Below, in pieces: positions 1-11,729 of a stretch of DNA of 64,000 nucleotides; the stretch's first letter is position 1, and every line of letters begins with the position of its first letter. The DNA comes from Crocodylus rhombifer (lineage: Eukaryota > Chordata > Crocodylia > Crocodylidae): contig JAVSML010021663.1 in NCBI GenBank assembly GCA_038503035.1, forward strand, positions 1-64,000, written 5' to 3'. The notes beneath the pieces were generated by a model. That model saw nothing but the letters and a program-made list of their open reading frames with translations. It made no database searches and was not told the origin of the DNA. Both the position numbers and the translations under genes were made by a program.

Positions 1-1160
1 GGGTGCAAGACTAGCAGGTGGGGTCAGGGAGACCCTTGAGATCTTGGGGGAGAGGGCCAGGTCTGGGGGAGAGGGGCATGCGGGCAGCAGATTGTGGCTA
101 TGACAAGCGCATGTTCCGTGGGCAGAGGTATGCAGGGAGCAGATAGCAGCTTTGCCCCGGCTTTGGCCCCACACTGTCATCACCACAAGATCCCAGCCCT
201 GGAGGCAGCTCCCTGGCCAGCTGTGCAATTGGTCTCCCAGCCAGTCTCCCTGGAGACCCCAGGAGCATGGCATTTGGCCAGGACAGAGTCTTGGGTCTGT
301 GGCTCCGCAATGTCATTGTCCTGTTCTGTCATGGCCCTTCTGGTTCCAGGGTCTTCATGGAGACTGGCTGGAGGCCACATAGGCAGGGGCTTCTGGGAAG
401 TGAAGTCTAGCTAGCAGCCGAATCTGTCATTTTTCCCCACCCTTGCACTAAGTCTTAAATTTTGGAACCTATTCCTGGCAGTGTCCATAGATTTCTTACA
501 TTAGGAAATGGCAGAAGACTGGAAGGAAGAGGGGTTGGAAGTTCAGACAACCCTTGCACTTAAGTGTTTCTGTTGATTTCCATCTGGGTGTCTCTGGGCT
601 TCTCAAATGGTCCCTTGGGAGTCACTTTCTGCGGCCCATTCTTTGTAAACAGCTCTTAGGTACCTGAACTTGAATCACTGTTAGGCATCTCTGAAGTCTC
701 TTTGTTGACTGTATAGAGCTTTTTGATGCTTAATTGGGTCACTTTGAATTGCCACCTTCCTGGGGCAGGTGCTGAGAGATTGTTTTGGGTAACACCTAAA
801 TTCAGGTGTATATTAAGGCTGCTTTGAATCCTGGCTTTAGGTGCCTACAGTCTACCTAAGTCCTTTCTTGGGCACCAGAGTCGTCCTTTGATGTGGTCCT
901 TCAGTTTTCCCTTATCTACACATCTGAGGAGATAAGTTAAATTACTGAGGGGAGTGCTGTCAGTTCAAGATGGAATACAAAATAAAGTTTATCTGTAATT
1001 AAGTATCTTCAATAGAATATAGACATCATGCTGATGAACTGAATTGTCTTGGCTAGTGCCTCAGTCATTCTTGAGCTGTAAAACCGTCACTCATATTATG
1101 GGTAAGGGGATGGGATGTATGTGGTAGAAGCTATAAATGCTATTTTGTAAGCCTTTTGTA
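1..1160. other. Upstream non-coding sequence
   Basis: No exon or RNA gene is visible. The first ~420 bases are GC-rich and open in several frames on both strands, which is a composition effect. They look like repeat-derived sequence but I cannot name a family. From about 420 the sequence is AT-rich and unstructured. Confidence 0.4.
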
Positions 1161-2430
1161 AGCAATAAATTTAAACTGTAAGGTGACCTACTAATTAGAT
1201 TCTATATATGGAAATTTTATACATTTTATAAATGTGTTATAATTTTTCAGGTACTGAATCTAATTATTGGAGGTTTGCCTTGAATTTGTCCCCTTCCCAC
1301 TGCTACAACAGGGAAAATAAATCTAGGGGGTCAGGGAGCCCCTTTGCCCCCCAATCCTCTCCCCCTCCCCCCCGCAGTCCCTTGCCCCCCTCCTTACTGT
1401 CAGACCCCGCTTTCCCTAAGTACATGGAAATGAAGAGCAAATTTAAAAACACTGACCTTGAAATATAGTAATTTGCCTATATAGTAAATTATGTTCAGGT
1501 ACCCATTGACTTAATTAGTCCAGAATTGCTGCATTTTACCTGTTTTGAAACTGGTGCAAATTTTAGCACAGATGCTCTGTAAGCACACTTTTAAGCAGTG
1601 CATTGGTACCTACTATATACAGTACAGACTATGCATGATATTAGTACAAAGCCAAAAGACTCATAGTTTACCATATAGTTCATTGGGCTGGGCCCCAGCG
1701 GTGTCAACATCATTTCAAGCCATGGTGACTCCACAGCTCAACACTTAATATATGGGTGTGCTTTAACATGTGTGTGTGCCCCCCGCCCCCCCTCTGACTC
1801 AGGAGCTAGGTGTTCTTGTCACAAGTCCTGGGATCCTCCAAAAATTTGTGTAGATGAGGTACAGGGCAACCTGGTCCAGCTCCCCTTCATGGAGGGCAGG
1901 GCCACACTCATCATATGTGACAGGCTCATAGAGGGGGTGATGGAAGGTTCTGAGTGAACTGTGTGGGTACCTATTTAGAAATGTTTTCTAGACTTTAAGC
2001 TGGTGACGAATCAGGAATAATTGGAAATGAGAAAGAAAGGTGCAGTTCAGCTGCGGGAATGAAGAAGTCGTCAAAAATGTATTCAGGGTAGTGGCTCACC
2101 ATGACTTCAAAAAAGAGGGGGAACTGCATGCTATTATATATTACTATTATATATCTTATTCAGATGGGCAGAGTAGCCTATCCTTGAGGTAGGTTGCCAT
2201 CAGTATGTTTCCCTCATAAGGGCCATGCGTCTTATTGTCATGCTTAGTGTTGTTTGCATTTAGTCAATTTCATTGTTGGGTTCCATGACTAAGAACATCC
2301 TGTTTTTAGCAGCAGTTTAGTGGTAGATAATCTATTTAATGGAGTTTTGTTGTATGCAAATGGAAGATGAGGCTTTTTTCCCTAGGCTGATTGGGGTAAA
2401 AACCTCACCTTGTATTTGAGTATAGTATTT
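1161..2430. mobile_element. Unnamed TIR DNA element, copy 1
   Basis: The left end (about 1161-1190) and the reverse complement of the right end (about 2404-2430) both read roughly as ATACTCAAATACAAGGTGA with differences, so this is a terminal inverted repeat. The same ends, and several inner blocks in the same order, occur in 12566-14528. Shared blocks include 1232-1320 with about 13255-13345 (near-identical around the CTAATTATTGGAGG motif) and 2200-2430 with 13415-13530 plus about 14417-14528. This copy lacks the ~600-base GC-rich core of the other copy and contains 1500-2190, which I cannot match. No transposase is present. Ends are flanked by TA, consistent with a Tc1/mariner-type target, but the superfamily is inferred. 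Confidence 0.5.
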
Positions 2431-3124
2431 AAGATGTATATGTTTAAAATATTTCATAAGTTATGATCAAGAAGGAATATAGATAAACAAGCAAATTGTG
2501 CCATATGGCCAGCGTGGAGAGCATCTTGTTGAAAGGATTTGTTAAAGACAACCAAGATCTTACAAATAACACCTAAAATTAGGTGACAACATGGGAACTC
2601 ATGGTTGCTGAAAATCAGCCTATCTATTTTGGTACTGAAATACGGACCTATAAGCCTAATAATAGGCACCCATGTTTTCAAAACCCTAGCCTAAACCTTT
2701 GCTCATAAAGAATTTTTGAAAACTCTCACAACATTTGGGTGCTATGTGTTGATAAACTCTGAGGGATTCTTTTTGATAAATTGACTTGGGCATCTGGCAT
2801 CTTCATTTCATTTTCACATTTAGCTTTTGCATTACTTTTTTCAGTCCTATTTCAGTGCTGCAGAGGTTGTCTGCAAAATGAAGTCTATAGGTTATAGTCT
2901 GCTGTGCAATGTATGTTGCTACTGCAGAAAGCAACTCTTTAATAAATGTCATTGTTCATCCAGAACAGATCACTGAGTGGAAGAAGAAACTGATCATGAT
3001 AGAAAGGGAAGAGAATAGAGGAGTATTTTGCAAGGTAGGGGGGAAAGCAGAAACTCAGTGGAGATATGGGTAACAAGTCGCCTTTTTCCTGTCCCCTGCA
3101 CACTCAGATACTTTCCCCTGCAGG
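2431..3124. other. Non-coding, nothing recognised
   Basis: AT-rich sequence between the TIR element and the CR1. No exon, RNA gene or repeat family is recognised. Confidence 0.4.
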
Positions 3125-3269
3125 TTAGTCATGCTCTTAAAGAGGAAGTAAGCCATCATGGTTCAATATCTGGTATGCACCTCTTGTAGCCCCAGTAGAG
3201 CCTGCAGAGCTGCCAGCTCCTGCAGGCAAGGGAGATTCATCAACAGCTACCATCCCAGTTATCCCCAAG

Positions 3270-3785
3270 ATGAAATGCAGAGTGGTTGTTGTGGGAGACT
3301 TCCTTCTGAGGGGGTTTGAGGGAGCAATCTGCTGCCCCAGCCCCCTCGCCTGGGAGGTATGCTGCCTCCCAGGATCCTGTATCCGGGACATAGCAGAGAG
3401 GATCCCAGAGGTTATCCAGTCCTCCGACTACTATCTTATGCTCCTTATCCATGTGGGCATGAATGACATGGCTCAGAGCAATCCCAACTGGGTCATGAGT
3501 GGCTACAGGGCTTTGGAGGCAGAGCTTAGGGGGCTGGGGGCATAGGTGTTTTTTTCCTCTATCCTCCTGGTTACAGGTCATGGGCTGAGGGAGAGACAGA
3601 TCCAGGTAGTCGATCAAAGACTGCAATGCTGGTGTCATCGTGAAGGGTTTGGCTTCCACAATCACAGTCTGCTCTTTGGTGAGAGAGGCAGCAGTCTGCT
3701 GGGAAGAGATGGCCTTCACCTCACTTCACTGAGGAGGAAGCTCTTAGCCAGAATGGCTGAACTGCTTGACCAGGCTTTAAACTAA
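3270..3785 (+). pseudogene. CR1 ORF1 esterase-domain remnant
   Basis: The frame starting at 3270 reads through a single in-frame TAG (3543-3545) to a TAA at 3783-3785, about 171 codons in one frame. It matches the SGNH/GDSL-like esterase domain of CR1 ORF1. Visible blocks are VVVVGDFLLRG near the start, HVGMNDMA in the middle and GRDGLHLT near the end. The block-I nucleophile position, normally Ser in GDSLL, is Phe (TTC at 3300-3302), so the catalytic serine is lost. The GxND and DxxH blocks remain. The internal stop replaces a Gln found at this point in related ORF1 proteins, so it is likely a CAG-to-TAG transition. No functional product is expected. Confidence 0.75.
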
Positions 3786-3929
3786 GCCCACCAGGGGATG
3801 GGTGGACAACCACCAAAGCAAGCCTGCTAGGCAATACCTACAAAACTGTCAGGTTAGGGTACCCAAGGGATTCCACTCCTACCGCAGCCATGGAACGGTG
3901 TCCTTCTGGGAATGTAAGGAAGCCTTGGG

Positions 3930-6921
3930 CTCCCAATGGGACGCTTACGTGTCTACACCAATGCCAGGAGTTTGGGGAACAACCAGGAGGAACTGGTCCT
4001 CCTACTAAACAGAAATGACTACAATATCATAGGAATAACGGAGACCTGGTGGGACTCCACCTCTGACTGGGCAGCAGATATAGACGGCTATACCTTGTAC
4101 AGGAGAGATCATGCAGATAAAAGGGGTGGGGGGCATAGTGCTCTGTCAAGGATAGCTACACATCCCTGCAAGCTGACATTGGCACCTAGGGAAGGATTCT
4201 AAGAGAGCCTCTGGGTTAAAATACATGGGGAACTTGACACAGGGTAGGAGTCTACTACAGACCCCCTAATCAGGAACAAGAGCTCAACCAGAGATTTGCC
4301 AGGGAACTGGCTGAGGCTACAGACTCGGTGCATAGTTGTCATGGGAGACTTCAACTACCTAGACCAAATCCGAATGGTCACAAAGCTTCCTCGCATGTGT
4401 GGACAAGCTCTACCTGACCCAAGAAGTCTATGGACCAACAAGAGGTAAAGCGCTGCTAGACCTGGAACTGGCTAAGGGGGATGATCTAGTCAGCAATCTA
4501 AAAATCGAAGGAAAGCTGGGAGACAGTGACCATGAGCTGATCACTTTTACTGTCCATCGCAAAGCTGGTAAGTCAGTCAGCAATGCAGAAGTCCTCAACT
4601 TTAGGAAAGCTGACTTTTTGTTAAGCTCAGGAGGCTAGTTGTCAAGGCCCTAAGGGACCATGACTCGACAGGGAAAGGAGTCCAAGAGGAGTGGTTGCTT
4701 CTTAAAGGAGCAATCCTGGAAGTGCAAGGGATGTCCATCCCATCTCAGTGGAAAGGTAGCAAAAGGACACAGCAACCCCCTTGGCTCAGCAGGGAATTCA
4801 TGGACCTCTTATGCCAAAAAAGAGAGGCTTACAAGAGATGGAAGATGGGAATCACCACAAAGGAGGATTACTTTGCACTGGTCCATACCTGTGGGGAGGA
4901 AACCAGGAAAGCCAAGGCTGCAACCAAACTCCACCTGGCTACATGTATCATGGACAATAAAACGTCCTTTTTTTTTAGATATGTGGGGAGTTGGAAGAAA
5001 AGCAAGGGTAACATTGGACCCCTGCTAAACCAAATAGGGCAACTGACAACCGACATCCAGGAAAAAGCCAACCTGCTTAATGGGTATTTTGCATTGGTTT
5101 TTCATCAACCCAAAGGGACTGCCCTGCCTAGCAAGATGCAGGGGATGGCCAGGGTGAGGGTGAATTTATACCCAGCATCGATGCAGAGCAGGGGTGTCCA
5201 ACCTTTTTGAATGTGGGGCCGGATCATGAACTTTTTATCACCCAGTGGGCTGGCGAGCCATATTCAAAGACCTCACAGGAAGCGGTATCCTATCACCCCC
5301 TCAAAACAAAAGTACAGTGTTTACTTCCATTTCCCGTCACAGCACCTTGGGCCTCAAAACAGCTTGGAGGGCTGTATGGCAGCCTGCAGGCCATATGTTG
5401 GACAAGCCTGGTGTAGACCTTGTAAAAGAACATCTTAAGAGGCTGGACACCTTCAAGTCTGTGGGTCCTGACAGATTGCACCCCAGAGTACTTAAGAAGC
5501 TGGCAGGCATCATAGCCCAGCCACTGGCAAAGATTTTTGAAAACTCCTGGTGCTTAGGTCAAGTACCTGAAGATTGGAAGAAGGCCAATGTGGTGCCCAT
5601 CTTCAAGAAAGGGAGGAAAGTAGATCCAGGGAACTACAAGCCAATCAGCTTGACCACAATCCCTGGAAATATTTTTGGAAAAAATGATCAGAGACCATTC
5701 TTGACAAGCTGGCTGAGGGCAACATCCTGAGGGATGGCCAGCGTGGGTGTGTTATGGGTAGGTCTTACCTGACCAGACCCCTCTCCTTCTATGACCAGGT
5801 GATACATCACCTGGACAAGGGAGAAGAGATTGACATCATACATCTAGACTTTAAAAAGGACTTTAATCTGGTGTCCCACGATCTCCTCTTGGAAAAATTG
5901 GCCAACTGTGGCCTTGGCTACATCACAGTCTGGTGGCTGGAGAATTGGCTCTGAGGCTGGACCTAGAGTTGGTGATTGGCGGAAGTGAATCATCATGGTG
6001 CTCCGTGACCAGTGGTCTCCCCCAAGGCTCTGTCCTTGGACCTGTTCTCTTTAACATCTTTATCAATGACATCAATACTGGTGTCAAAAGTGGACTGGCC
6101 AAGTTTGCCGATGATGCCTAACTTTGGGGTAGAGTGTCCACACCTGAGGATAGGCTGGTGATCCAGGCTGACTTGGATAGGCTGAAAAAGTGGGCAGATA
6201 CAAACCTGATGACATTCAATACCAACAACTGTAAGGTACTTCATTTTGGGTGGGGGGGAAACCTGCGGCATGCTTATAGGCTTGGCAGTGCTATGCTTGC
6301 TAGTCCAAGGCTGAAGGAGACTTGGGGGTCATGATTGACCACAACATGAACATGAGCCACCAATGTGATATTGCCGCTGGTAAAGCAAACCAAACTCTGG
6401 CTTGCATCCATAGATGCTTCTCAAGTAAATCTTGGGATGTCATCTTCCCGCTGTACTCAGCCTTCAGGAGGTCACAGCTTGAGTACTGCATCCAATTCTG
6501 GGCTCCACAATTCAAGAAGGATGTGGAGAAGCTGGAGAGAGTCCAGAGGAGAGCTATGCACATGATCAGAGGACAGGAGAACAGGCCTTATGAAGAGAGG
6601 CTGAGAACCATGGGACTCTTCAGCCTGGAGAAGCGGAGGCTCAGGGGTGACATGAGGGCAGCCTGTAAGTACATCAGGGGTGTGCATCAGGATCTGGGGG
6701 AGCGTCTGTTCACCAGAGAACCCCAAGGGATGATGAGGACCAATGGTCACAAACTCCTCCAAGATTGTTTTAGGCTGGATGTGAGGAAAAGCTTCTTTAC
6801 TGTCAACCCCTACCCAAGTCCTGGAATAGACTCCCTCCAGAGGTGGTGTAAGCGCCTACTCTGGACTCCTTTAAGAAGCGTTTGGATGCTTATCTTGCTG
6901 GGATCTTCTGACCCTAGCTAA
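3930..6921 (+). pseudogene. CR1 ORF2 (endonuclease-RT) pseudogene
   Basis: Fragments in changing frames give a colinear CR1 ORF2. The APE endonuclease shows RVYTNARSLGNNQEEL, then ITETWWD (about 4035-4055, catalytic Glu kept), VMGDFNYLD (about 4338-4364) and DSDHELI (about 4523-4543). The RT shows [39 protein letters not shown] (motif A, unusual KDF for KAF), [12 protein letters not shown] (about 6017) and FADD (6104-6115). A stop directly follows in the LWG region (6119-6121). The last 199 codons (6322-6921) are intact and hold the conserved tail with LERVQRRAMHMIRG. The hAT insertion at 5189 and numerous frame changes make it non-functional. Confidence 0.85.
5189..5410. mobile_element. hAT MITE inserted in CR1 ORF2
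   Basis: The left end CAGGGGTGTCCAACC and the reverse complement of the right end CAGGCTTGTCCAACA form a hAT-type terminal inverted repeat. The 222-base insert splits CR1 ORF2 just before the RT, and the CR1 protein match resumes at about 5411. The flanking octamers (ATGCAGAG and GTGTAGAC) agree at 5 of 8 positions, as expected for an old 8-bp target duplication. No coding capacity. Confidence 0.75.
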
Positions 6922-7230
6922 CTTCCTGTCCTTGGGTCAGGGGGCTGGACTCGATGATCCCCTGAGGTCCCTTCCTAATGTCTGTGATATCTATGTTACA
7001 GAGAACTTTTTAATGGGGAATGAAGTATGTTAATGGAGATGTAGGAAATAAAAAGGGACACCTTCTTCCCTTGTCAGAATGAAAAATTGGGACACCTCAC
7101 AGTAGGGACAGGGTGTGAGAAGAAGTGGTTATCTTTCTTTTCACTCCTTTATTTTTATCTCCTACTTCTACCTCTTCCTATCCAACCTTGCTTCCTTTCC
7201 TCATTTCTTCTCTCTCCGTATGATCACCAA

Positions 7231-7551
7231 GGGCATCTATACTTGTGCTCTGGTGAGTGTGTGTGTGGGGGGGGGCGGGGCTCTGAGAGGCACTCTAATT
7301 AAAGTGCCCGCAGTGTCACGTGTTTTCAGTGTTCCGCATTTCAAAATGGTGGTGGGGGTGTTTTAATTAGAGTTTTAGTTAAAACACCCCCGCCGCCATT
7401 TTGAAATGCAGGAATGCTGAAGATGCATGATGCAGAGACTACCGGAGCACGCTAATGAGCACTCTCCAGCAAACTTGATTGATTGAGTATGCTCCAATGC
7501 ATGCTAATTAGCACACTTTGGAGCAGAGGTCTGTCGCATGTATTGGCGCCC
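7231..7551. mobile_element. Harbinger-like hairpin MITE, copy 1
   Basis: Ends are GGGCATCTATACTTGTG at left and, reading inward from the right, GGGCGCCAATACATGCG. The interior has a long hairpin at about 7336-7409: GCATTTCAAAATGG pairs with CCATTTTGAAATGC, with further pairing across the CACCCCC/GGGGGTG part. A diverged copy with the same order of blocks lies at 36683-36976, including the CAGACTTGATTAATTGAGT-like motif. Flanking CAA/TAA is compatible with a 3-bp Harbinger target duplication. Family assignment is inferred; crocodilians are known to carry abundant MITEs of this kind. Confidence 0.6.
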
Positions 7552-7906
7552 TAAGTGACTATGCTTTCCTTGTCACCTGCACCTTTTCCACTTCCACCTC
7601 AGTACCCCTCAGTTCCCTCCAACCAAGCCCCCTGCTCAGAAAGATTTTCAATGTACATGTCCACGACCTTTAATCTTAGATTGTCTTCTCTTCTTGTATA
7701 ATCATTCCACATTTTTGAAGTAGCCAGGCAATTCTGAAATGCTTCCCACCGGACGTTCTTTGCTTAGAATACCATCAGCACGAGGACAGTGGTGAGAGTG
7801 CACCGAATAGATGAGAGAAGAGAAAGAATAGTGGAACGGATTGATAATAAATTAGATCTTGTACCCAATGGGTCTATATTGTGTGTCAGGCAAATAATAT
7901 CGTATA

Positions 7907-8205
7907 CAGCAGTGTTTCTCAATCTGTGGGTTGCAACCCAAAACTGGGTCACAAGAATATGTGAAAGGGTTGCAAACTTTTAAATATGTATTCTCCTTTA
8001 AAAGAGAAAAACATGGAAAGCCATGGCCTTTCTGTTGCAGCCCCCACCATGCCCTGCCCCCGCCACCTGACACACCCAGCCCTTGCCCCACACACTGGGG
8101 GGCTGGAGGCAGCAGCATCAGGTCAGGAGTGAGGGGCACTGGGTTTGGGATTAGCTATTGATCTTTACAAAAGGGTCCTGGTACAAAAAAGGTTGAGAAC
8201 TGCTG
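7907..8205. mobile_element. hAT-Charlie-like MITE
   Basis: Left end CAGTGTTTCTCAATCTGTGG and reverse-complemented right end CAGCAGTTCTCAACC are the classic Charlie-type hAT termini, next to the GGGTTGCAACCC-type subterminal motif. The core (about 8040-8150) is GC-rich and contains GGAGTGAGGGGCA, a motif also seen in the element at 15975 and, inverted, near 54135. I could not find a convincing 8-bp target duplication. Confidence 0.65.
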
Positions 8206-8385
8206 CCATGTGATACATAACTGCTTAATACATATTCACATAATATAAATAAATATTTAGATATTTACTGCTTGCTATTGCTTATATTTATATTATCACA
8301 CTCTCCTGGCTTTCAATGGATTTGCCTAATAGAAAGCAGGAAAACAAGGTGGAGAACTTGAAAAGGTACAGTAAAAAGTGAAGAT

Positions 8386-8823
8386 TAGGTGTGTACGTAT
8401 AGAGATTTTTGGGGGCTGATACAGATAGCCGATTTTTAAGGAAGCATATCAACCGATGCTGATCCAGTTTCCAATACAGCTGCATGCAGCTGGTAAGTGT
8501 GGTATGGTGGAAGAGGTCGGGGGGGCAGATCCTGACTCCCATGGTCAGGGAGGGAGGGAGTGGGGCTGGGTGGGGCTGGCTCAGGCACTGCCCAACTGGG
8601 GTGGGGCAAGGCGTGGGACAGAGCCATGGCTCGTGTGGGGGTGGAGGGGCAGCTTTCACTGCTGTGCACACTGCAGGAGGGCATGGGGTGGGGGGGGGAG
8701 GGTGCACTGGCCATTTATCAGCCAAATTATCAGACACATTAGGCCAATTTCCAATATAGCCAGTTTTTTTTTTTTAATATTGGTGCTGATCCGATATTGG
8801 ACGGCTGTATCGGTGTACCACTA
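8386..8823. mobile_element. hAT MITE with perfect TSD
   Basis: The element is flanked by an exact 8-bp duplication GTGAAGAT (8378-8385 and 8824-8831). Its ends TAGGTGTGTACG and, inverted, TAGTGGTACACCGATA are similar. The subterminal region shows CGATACAG/GATCCGATATTGG motifs typical of a widespread vertebrate hAT group. The core is GC-rich and non-coding. The intact target duplication makes this one of the better-preserved short elements in the window. Confidence 0.7.
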
Positions 8824-8831
8824 GTGAAGAT

Positions 8832-9869
8832 TTTTTCTACTTTTCAATCCTAGTAGAAACTCAAGTTTAAGGCATTTTGTCCAGAGTTGGAAACTATGCC
8901 AGAGAGTCATTGTGCAGAGGTTATTAACCCCAAATAGAGATTTTTCCTCTAAAATATCACAGCAAATCGTTAGAATTTAGTGTGTTGTGTTCATCTTGTA
9001 ATTTATTTGAATCAAATTGCCGTCAGTTTTGGAAAAATATTGCTTCTTTCTACTTCAGGATCCAACTTCTTTAATTTTCCATTGCAGTGATATATTTTAA
9101 ACTGTTTCTGACATCTTAGATAGCAGTAGTGGTCTCAGTAATACTTTTAGTTTATTTCCCAGTTGACCCTCCTGTGGCTTCAATCTTATTGTTTGAGATT
9201 TACATTTCAGTTGTTGCTTTGAAATTAAAGTTTTGAGAGGAATGAGAAGGATAGTATTAATTTTTAGCTACTACATGCAGATAATCAAGATAAATGGATT
9301 AATCAAATGGGTTTTGAGGCTTGGCATTGTTCCGTACTGAAAAAACTAACTAGAGAATGGGAAGCATGAAGAAAACTATAACATTCCTATTTTTGAGAGA
9401 GTTCCACAGAAAGCTAAATCGGTCACCACTACTGTTTCCAGAAAGGCAGTAACTGAACCTAATATCCAATAACTGTTTAGAGACCTCTCACCAAGCAAAA
9501 TTTTGTAAAGGCTTTTGGATTTTTATACTTAAAACGTGTTTATCCTAAGGGGAATCGCACATTTAACAAGTTTTCTTTATAGTCACTTTCGTGTTGGAAT
9601 ACAAAGTGAATTAGAAATGGAAAATGAGTTAAGCAGCTGGACTTGGAGGTTAAAGTGAGTGTGACTGAGTGCCCCTTGTTTGTTCTGTTGCTCAGTTTTT
9701 CCTATGTCCAGTTACTGCCCCAAATGGAATTGTTTTCTAAACTTGGAAACTGTACAAGAGAGGACATCACTACCAGAAGAACAACAATGGTCACTTTGAA
9801 AGATTCTTGCCTTCCCTTCCCTTCCTCTCTACCTACACATATTTACATTTTTCTATGACATAGCTGTTT
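8832..9869. other. Non-coding, nothing recognised
   Basis: AT-rich sequence with no conserved exon, RNA gene or transposon end that I can identify. Confidence 0.4.
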
Positions 9870-10155
9870 AACTTGCAGCTGTGAAGGTTAAGTTGTGGCC
9901 TGAGAGTTTCTTTTCATGGGCTACTCCCCCCATCATTCTGGCTGCTGGTGCTGCAGTTGGAGTCTCGGGACTTCCACTTCCTCCCCCAGCTTCCACTTCC
10001 TGTCCAAGTCCCTGGGGGCAGGGCAGGGTGTGGCAGCATGCAGTATGTAGAGGTGGGGGCATGGGAATCTGGGGGGACTGAGGTGTGGGGGAGCTCACAG
10101 ACCATGTGGCATGTGGGCCCCAGTCACCGAGAAGTTGGACAACCATATTTTATAG
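9870..10155. mobile_element. Possible GC-rich hAT MITE fragment
   Basis: A GC-rich block abruptly bounded by AT-rich DNA. The right side reads GTTGGACAACCATATTT, resembling an inverted hAT terminus (TGGTTGTCCAAC). No matching left end or target duplication was found, so this is a weak call. Confidence 0.25.
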
Positions 10156-11097
10156 CATAGATGCTTCAGTTGTTCAGGTGCAGAAGCAATGAAGGCCAGC
10201 ATACTCAAGGTTTTTCATCTGTTCCTAAAGTTTTTAACTCGGTTAAAGACCATGCTAGCTCCTCAAAGCCAGCAGTTGACTTGCCGTATGCAATATGTAG
10301 CTTCCTAATGTTTTGAGGTATAGGAAGAATAGAGCTATTAGAAGGTAAGGAGCAAGAAAGTTCATAAAGGAAGGAAAGAGAGAGAGAAAAATAGAAAAGA
10401 AAGCAAGGTAAGAATGCACGGTAAGAGGAAAAGAAACTCAAAGGAGAGAACGTGAGATGCGTGCCACTTCATAGTGCAGGAAGGGAAGGTTCCTTTTCAC
10501 CACGCTACCAACTTATGTAGAAGGACAGTTGCACTGAACCAGCAACAACATAGCCTTCTTTGTAAACCCATGTTTACATAATATGAAGGTTGTGACACAA
10601 CACAGCTTCAAAGCAGAAATATAATACTTGAGCAAGCAGAAAACTTGCTCAAATGTGCTAGTCCAAGAAAGAAAACAATGCATCTTCCCCTCAACCTCCT
10701 TATGATGAAGGATAGAAAACGCTTCAAGTTTGCATCCTTTTCTTTCCAAATATCCCCCTTTCCCTGATCATTTACTATTTAAATATTATGAGTGCCACAT
10801 TTTATTTTTCATGTTTTTGCTAGAGGCCTCAGGTTCAGAGAATGGGATAAGGAACTTCTTGTGTTCTTCATTTAGAAGTAGAGGTATGAAATGTTTTTAA
10901 TCTTACTCTTTAATCTTATGTTCTTAACCAGGAGATGCTTTCTTCCAATGGTTTGTCCTTATTTCACTTAAATAGATTTTTTTTAACTTCTCTATTATTT
11001 TCAAACTAAAAATCCCATGTGCTCTCATTGGTTATATTTCATTGTTGTGGTTTGTGTAAGCGTTATCGTCCTACTATTAGTTCAGCTCTCTACAGAG

Positions 11098-11274
11098 CAG
11101 TTCTTCCTAAACTTTTCATCAGTATGACCCCATTTATGGCCCCATTTCCTCAGCATGGCCCCATTTTGTCAGAATGGTCTCTCACTCCCAACTCACAGCC
11201 CTGCACTCCTGTGACCCCATCCACTGTTGTTGTGATCCCATTTGGGGTCGTGACCCACAGTTTGGGAGCTGCTG
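11098..11274. mobile_element. hAT-Charlie-like MITE (177 bp)
   Basis: Left end CAGTTCTTCCTAAACTTTTC and reverse-complemented right end CAGCAGCTCCCAAACTGTGG, followed inward by the GGTCACGACCCC motif typical of Charlie-type MITEs. The flanking octamers CTACAGAG (11090-11097) and CTATAGAG (11275-11282) match at 7 of 8 positions and are a credible target duplication. Non-coding. Confidence 0.75.
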
Positions 11275-11457
11275 CTATAGAGGCTACCTAAAAATTAGGG
11301 CAAACAAGATCCAGAGGTCTAAGGGTTTAATTTTACTTTGCCTTCTTGACATCCAGAACTAGATCCTATTTCAGTTTATGCATGTAAATTGCAGATACCC
11401 AGACGTGTTAGTTTTTGCACTACTGCTCATTTTGTGACTTAGTTTCTCCTTCTAGGG

Positions 11458-11720
11458 CAGGGGTTGTCAACCAGTCAGGGGTATGCATACCCCCGGGGTA
11501 CTTGGGAAGGAGCTAGGGGGTACGCGCAGGCCGGTGGGGACAGAGAGCCTCCCCTTCCAGGAGCAGGGCCAGTGGGAGTGTGGGGTGAGGGCAGCAACAC
11601 CCCTTTGTGGGCTACACAGGAATGATCCTTTTGGAGCTGAATTGCCCCAGTCCCTCTTCTTTTCTCTAATTGGGGGTAGGCAGGGCACAGGCAGTCAGCA
11701 GCACCTGCCATGTTCTCCAG
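11458..11720. mobile_element. hAT-like element, right end unresolved
   Basis: The left end CAGGGGTTGTCAACCAGT, followed by a GGGGTA motif (at the copy GGGGTACTTGG), is a recognisable hAT terminus. The GC-rich interior fades by about 11720 and I did not find the opposite terminus. No coding capacity. Confidence 0.4.
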
Positions 11721-11729
11721 CTAGGGGTT

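Larger units (their letters stand above)
3125..7003 (+). mobile_element. Nearly full-length CR1 LINE
   Basis: This is a non-LTR retrotransposon of the CR1 clade with both open reading frames represented. ORF1 esterase-like remains (3270-3785) are followed by ORF2 with an APE-type endonuclease, reverse transcriptase and C-terminal domain (about 3930-6921). The 3' tail carries the CR1 end (GATGATCCCCTGAGGTCCCTTCC, split here only by reading) and a decayed octamer tail around 6980-7003. The 5' end is uncertain: similarity to the region before the ORF1 esterase fades near 3125. A hAT MITE has inserted at 5189-5410. Several stops and frameshifts show the copy is dead. It lies upstream of, or in a far-5' intron of, MTMR3. 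Confidence 0.9.

Noticed and set aside
3240..3719. 159-codon minus-strand frame
   Set aside because: It is the antisense shadow of the CR1 ORF1 esterase region.
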